DNA of 64,000 nt, taken from the NCBI GenBank assembly GCA_017465865.1, contig JAFTVF010000013.1, positions 186,001-250,000 on the forward strand. The letters are read 5' to 3'. Position 1 is the stretch's first letter, and each line of letters starts with the position of its first letter. The notes below the pieces were generated by a model. That model saw only the letters and a program-made list of their open reading frames with translations, made no database searches and had not been told where the DNA came from. The position numbers and the translations under genes are program-made. This DNA is from Clostridia bacterium. GTDB lineage: Bacteria > Bacillota > Clostridia > Christensenellales > Borkfalkiaceae. This document shows, in pieces, positions 60,730-64,000 of this stretch.

Positions 60730-60819
60730 TTCTTGTGCAAGGCACAAGAAAGCCCCATGGGGCTGCGTTGTTGAAAAAAACCAACCCTAAAAACCAACGC
60801 TTGCGCGCGTAGCGCGCAA
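60730..60819. repeat. Cluster of three palindromes in the operon II leader
   Basis: TTCTTGTGC-aag-GCACAAGAA (60730-60750), AGCCCCATGGGGCT (60751-60764) and TTGCGCGC-gta-GCGCGCAA (60801-60819). GCGTTG and CAACGC at 60765-60800 could pair as a further stem. The group resembles the trio at 6079-6183 in number and size, though the bases differ. Confidence 0.65.
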
Positions 60820-60861
60820 AAACATAAGGCAATGACCCTATTCTAATTTTTTCACAATTAT

Positions 60862-60890
60862 ATTATAACACCCGCCTTGTTATTTGTCTT
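60862..60890 (-). promoter_or_regulatory. Promoter of operon II
   Basis: AAGACA (60885-60890), 17-bp spacer, TATAAT (60862-60867) on the minus strand. The -35 is weak, in keeping with a need for an activator. The leader to ATG 60691 is about 160 nt. Confidence 0.6.
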
Positions 60891-60932
60891 GCTATATTTG
60901 ATTAAAAAAATGTGATTTTTGCTAATATTTAG

Positions 60933-60961
60933 TTGACAAACGGTTTTTTTTACATTATACT
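60933..60961 (+). promoter_or_regulatory. Promoter of the second araC gene
   Basis: Perfect TTGACA (60933-60938), 17-bp spacer, TATACT (60956-60961). The spacer holds a run of T. Confidence 0.8.
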
Positions 60962-60988
60962 GATAACAAAGATTTGAGAGGTTTTTCT

Positions 60989-61867
60989 ATGGCTACGAAG
61001 AAAATCGACACCCTTATCGAGCATAAAATCTTCAACGTAAACATGCCTTTTCCAAAACAAGGGGTAAATTTTAACTGGTGTTACCAAAATTACACTTCTT
61101 TTCACGAACACGATTATTACGAATTCGTCGTTATCACCGACGGAAAAGTACGGCATACGCTCAACGGCGCGACCAGCCTTGCTTCCGAAGGGATGCTTTT
61201 TTTGATAAAACCTGGCGAATTTCACCAATTTCTTCCATATCATAATCACCGTTCGAAGCACATCAATTTCTGCATTTCCGTACCTGCGTTACAGGAATTA
61301 TCCAAGTTCTGTTGGCTCAAAGATATGTCGGATACGGTCAACAAATGGGTGCTTCCCAGCGATCTGTTTTTACCGCAAAAGGACTTTGAATCGATATTAA
61401 ATTCTATCAACCGTTTAAGTCAATTCCCCGCGCAATCCCAAAACAGCTACGCCGTCATCAAGAGTATTATCTTGGAGCTTATGCTATTTTTATTCCAAAA
61501 ATCAAATACGCAAAAAATGCTTAACGTGCATCAGGCTTATCCCACTTGGCTGAACACCTTTTTGGATACGCTCAACGACCCCAAAGTATTTACTATGAAA
61601 TTGACGGATATATATCCGCTTGCCCCGTATTCGCGCGCAATGCTGAATATTCATTTTAAGCAATACGTAGGCACGACGTTGATTTCCTATATCACCAATT
61701 TGAGAATCAACTACGCATGCACCCTTTTGCAGTATACCGATTCCAGTCCGCTGGAAATCAGCAACCTGCTCGAATACGACAGTTTGAGCCATTTCAACCG
61801 TATATTTAAGAAAAACACGGGTTTAAGCCCGATCGCGTATAAGAAAAAATTCCTGCATAATAATTAA
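60989..61867 (+). CDS. AraC-family transcriptional regulator (system II)
   Basis: A 292-residue protein with an N-terminal cupin-type sensor (TSFHEHDYYEFVVITDGKVRHTLNG) and two C-terminal helix-turn-helix units. The second (LEISNLLEYDSLSHFNRIFKKNTGLSPIAYKKKF) fits the AraC signature. GAGAGG at 60976-60981 supports ATG 60989; an in-frame TTG at 60974 would place the start before that site. It is divergent from operon II and is the natural candidate to control it. It differs enough from the first regulator that separate inducers are likely. Confidence 0.88.
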   Translation: MATKKIDTLIEHKIFNVNMPFPKQGVNFNWCYQNYTSFHEHDYYEFVVITDGKVRHTLNGATSLASEGMLFLIKPGEFHQFLPYHNHRSKHINFCISVPALQELSKFCWLKDMSDTVNKWVLPSDLFLPQKDFESILNSINRLSQFPAQSQNSYAVIKSIILELMLFLFQKSNTQKMLNVHQAYPTWLNTFLDTLNDPKVFTMKLTDIYPLAPYSRAMLNIHFKQYVGTTLISYITNLRINYACTLLQYTDSSPLEISNLLEYDSLSHFNRIFKKNTGLSPIAYKKKFLHNN

Positions 61868-61891
61868 ATCCGTTTTCTCCTCTCTGCGACA

Positions 61892-61931
61892 AATAACAGG
61901 CGGACGTTTGATAAAACGTCCGCCTGTTATT
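61892..61931. terminator. Bidirectional terminator between araC and the metallophosphoesterase gene
   Basis: An 18-bp perfect stem (AATAACAGGCGGACGTTT with its complement, loop GATA) ends in T residues on both strands. It separates two convergent genes. Confidence 0.9.
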
Positions 61932-61946
61932 TTGCTATATTTAATT

Positions 61947-64000
61947 TTATTCTACTTGCTCGTAATGACTGATCTCGTCAAGCTGGAATACCAAACTGAC
62001 ACCCGCAGTTCTTTGTACGCTTGCCGTATACCAACCGCCGAAATACAACTCCGTATCGCCCGTTACATAGCCAAGCTCGGTAAGCTGTGAAGAGGATACT
62101 CTCAGCTCCATATAGGTAGTTTTATCCGTTACCATCGTAACGTTGGGGAACGTCGTGGGATCCGAAGTATTTTGCCAAGACTTCTGCCCGTTCTTCGTCA
62201 GCATTGTAAACTTATCAGGGCTATTTCCCGAAATATTCGAATAATCCGCCAAAAGCACTTTCACCACGATACCGTCTTTGGTAAGATCCAAGCCCGTAGG
62301 CAAGGTTACCTTAAACGCCGCCAATTTCGTACTTCCGCCGTCTACGTGATAACGATCGAGATAAAATCCCGCTTTCAGCGTACCGTCTTGATAGGTAGGT
62401 TCTATTTTATACGCCGTCCAACCGTAACCCGATACGTTGCTGACCGTGCCGTTCTCCGCGTCCGCAAAGCTCGCGAGCGTGGTATAATTGACTACAACTT
62501 GTTTCTCCGTCGTCGCCGTGCCCGTCAAAGGCTCGCCCGCTTTCCCCCAAGAGTTGACGGGGAAAACCTTTACCGTATATTCGGTATTCGCGGTCAGACC
62601 GTCCACGGTTGCCGTCAGCGTCTGCGGCATCGCCGCGCCCAAGAACGAACGGGACAGCTTGTATTCCGTCGCCGCAAGCGTGCTGCCGTTATACACTTCG
62701 ATACGGTAATTTTGCACGACGTCTTTGCATGCCGCCTGCGGGAACGTCAATTGAATACTCGTATCCGTGCAGTTTCCTGCCACAACCGCGGCACTCGCCG
62801 CGAACGCGGGGGCTTCCGACGCTTCGCTTCTTGCGCTCGTGTACTCGAAGCCCGTAGGGTCGCCAAAGGAATCGAGATAATACGGCTCGCCGTAAACGCC
62901 CTCGTTGATCGCGTCGTAGCGCAGGATACGCATTTCGTGATTTTCCGAGATTTCGCAAATGTAATACATATTGCCGTTACGCACGCCGTCTTCGTTGCTC
63001 GTATCCAAATCCCCGTCGTCGTTGATCTCCACGCGATAGGCGTTGCTGAGCGTCGGATGCCCTGCAAAATTCAGGCTGAGATAGCACATAGAACCCGTAT
63101 TCAGCGCGGTAAATTCCTGTTGCCAAATACACTGCGGGTCGGTCAACGCTCTATGCGAATGTCCCGAAAAGTCCACGACGTTGGGATAGTCGTTGAGCAA
63201 TTCTCTCAGTTCCTTATCCCCGCCCGTCGAGCCGAACACGGTATCGTACGCCGCCACGTGCTGGAATACGAAGATAGGCTTTTCGCCCGTTTCGTCGTCG
63301 GCAACCGCTTTGTCAAGCTCCTCTTTCAGCCAAGCGATCTTGGTCGGGCTTAAATATTCGTAGTCCTTGCCCGTGTTTCCGCGGTATTTGTCCATAGAGG
63401 CGAATATGTAATGATAGCCGTCTACGACGATATGCGCGTCGTCGTCCTCGTAACCGCTGAATTCCAAGAAATTAAGCGGTGCTTGCGCCATCGATTCCTC
63501 GGTATAATACCCCGTTGCGTAATATTCGTGGTTGCCCATTATCGCCCTTGCCACCGTATCGCCTTTGAGTTTTTGCGCTACCGTATTGAAAAACGCGGTC
63601 TGTTCGGCTTCGCTACCGTTTTGGGTTTGGTCGCCCGCGAAGAAAATCCCGTCAAGCCCACTGTAATCGGTTTGGCTTTCCGCATACGCGTACGCCGTAT
63701 CTAAAACGGCTTCTAATCTGTCCTGACTTTCCAGCGCGCCGTTTTCGCGGAGATGAATATCGCTCGTAACCACGAATCTCGTTACGGGCACGAACTCCGT
63801 CGGCTCTGCGGGCTGTTCGGGAGCAGAACTCGACCCCGAAGCCTTGACCCCCGTATCCACGCCGTCTAAAAACCAGTTGCCGTTTTCGCCGATTTCTACT
63901 TTCGTACCCGGCTCGCCCGTCGCTTTTACGCCCAGCGACGACCAAGTTACGCCGTCGTCGTAGGACACCTCCCACTCGTTGGTCGTTTCGCTGATCCGAA
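61947..64000 (-). CDS. Metallophosphoesterase with Fn3-like domain and type-A module, 5' end cut by window edge
   Basis: The frame stays open to the right edge (reading ...TTNEWEVSYDDGV), so the true start and any signal peptide are outside. A short beta segment with GENGNWFLDGVDTGVKA comes first. A calcineurin-like phosphoesterase follows, with motifs in order: VTSDIHL (D-x-H), AGDQTQNG (GDxxxN), IMGNHEYY (GNHE), FQHVAAYD and SGHSHRA (GHxH). An Fn3-like domain (about 62510-62780) and one type-A module at the C-terminus complete it. The enzyme should hydrolyse phosphodiesters or monoesters outside the cell, and the module ties it to the same surface or glycan as system I. Confidence 0.82.
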   Translation of the reverse strand, partial: RISETTNEWEVSYDDGVTWSSLGVKATGEPGTKVEIGENGNWFLDGVDTGVKASGSSSAPEQPAEPTEFVPVTRFVVTSDIHLRENGALESQDRLEAVLDTAYAYAESQTDYSGLDGIFFAGDQTQNGSEAEQTAFFNTVAQKLKGDTVARAIMGNHEYYATGYYTEESMAQAPLNFLEFSGYEDDDAHIVVDGYHYIFASMDKYRGNTGKDYEYLSPTKIAWLKEELDKAVADDETGEKPIFVFQHVAAYDTVFGSTGGDKELRELLNDYPNVVDFSGHSHRALTDPQCIWQQEFTALNTGSMCYLSLNFAGHPTLSNAYRVEINDDGDLDTSNEDGVRNGNMYYICEISENHEMRILRYDAINEGVYGEPYYLDSFGDPTGFEYTSARSEASEAPAFAASAAVVAGNCTDTSIQLTFPQAACKDVVQNYRIEVYNGSTLAATEYKLSRSFLGAAMPQTLTATVDGLTANTEYTVKVFPVNSWGKAGEPLTGTATTEKQVVVNYTTLASFADAENGTVSNVSGYGWTAYKIEPTYQDGTLKAGFYLDRYHVDGGSTKLAAFKVTLPTGLDLTKDGIVVKVLLADYSNISGNSPDKFTMLTKNGQKSWQNTSDPTTFPNVTMVTDKTTYMELRVSSSQLTELGYVTGDTELYFGGWYTASVQRTAGVSLVFQLDEISHYEQVE
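61950..62480 (-). repeat. Single type-A module on the phosphoesterase
   Basis: Very similar to 3757-4275, including the segments coding for GYGW and DKTT[WY]MEL, which the other copies lack. Copies from genes 56 kb apart thus resemble each other more than copies inside one gene. Confidence 0.8.

Larger units (their letters stand above)
60692..60988. promoter_or_regulatory. Divergent control region between operon II and the second araC gene
   Basis: 297 bp without a supported gene. It holds the operon II promoter (60862-60890), the araC promoter (60933-60961), and, in the long leader of operon II, three palindromes (60730-60819). A copy of TTTTAATCAA occurs on the minus strand near 60900, as in the site at 20878-20917, but the second half-site is not at 21 bp. 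Confidence 0.65.

Noticed and set aside
60692..60832. 47-residue N-terminal extension of the phosphatase
   Set aside because: It would be translated from palindromes and would place the lipoprotein signal inside the protein; ATG 60691 gives a normal lipoprotein signal.
60878..60928. Third copy of the AraC element upstream of operon II
   Set aside because: Only TTTTAATCAA is shared, and it is shifted by 2 bp; no second half-site at 21 bp. The second regulator probably uses another sequence.

Overview
The window reads as a dense carbohydrate-utilisation region from a Gram-positive, probably gut-dwelling member of the Clostridia. Evidence for this: strong AAGGAGG-type ribosome sites, many lipoproteins with a serine-rich stretch after the lipidated cysteine, binding-protein ABC sugar transporters without any SusC/SusD pair, InlB-type and Big_2-type repeats, and a stand-alone EutH. 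Genus cannot be fixed from the sequence alone; an uncultured Christensenellales/Borkfalkiaceae-like bacterium is my guess. Nearly all genes lie on the minus strand. I see no tRNA, rRNA, CRISPR array, transposase or phage gene.

Layout, left to right. (0) 1-1418: the start of a sugar-phosphate isomerase/epimerase cut by the edge, and a LOG-family nucleotide phosphoribohydrolase. (I) 1588-20818, read leftwards from a promoter at 20851-20879: a GH78-like rhamnosidase, a lipoprotein and a cytosolic copy of a TIM-barrel family that I call DEP/DxYP, a MalF/MalG/binding-protein set, an 1855-residue lipoprotein made only of repeats, a 42-residue peptide and a 1424-residue secreted DEP protein. A divergent AraC regulator (21250-22083) sits at its head. 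(III) 22117-27715, a compact operon: PHP phosphatase, EutH, polysaccharide deacetylase, creatininase-like amidohydrolase and a large putative glycosidase. Its promoter carries the same upstream element as operon I. (II) 27874-60691, about 33 kb read from one promoter near 60862-60890: an exported tyrosine-phosphatase lipoprotein, a second binding-protein/MalF/MalG set, a repeat lipoprotein, a lipoprotein and a cytosolic DEP copy, a second repeat lipoprotein, a second small peptide, a 2239-residue secreted DEP protein, then cytosolic enzymes (GH63-like, GH4, another DEP protein, short GH78-like, Gfo/Idh/MocA, GH36, GH125, DUF4832-like barrel). A second AraC gene (60989-61867) is divergent from it. 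(IV) 61947-64000: the end of a metallophosphoesterase carrying one copy of the repeat module found in system I.

Systems I and II have the same plan: AraC regulator, ABC importer without ATPase, repeat-only surface lipoprotein, small acidic peptide translationally next to a giant secreted protein, and the DEP family in three locations (secreted giant, lipoprotein, cytosol). I infer that surface proteins bind and trim a branched glycan, the importers bring in oligosaccharides, and the cytosolic GH78, GH125, GH36, GH4 and GH63-like enzymes finish the breakdown. The DEP family, the paired small peptides and three repeat-module types are the parts I cannot match to described systems. The shared 67-bp promoter block with 21-bp-spaced direct repeats is the clearest regulatory signal.
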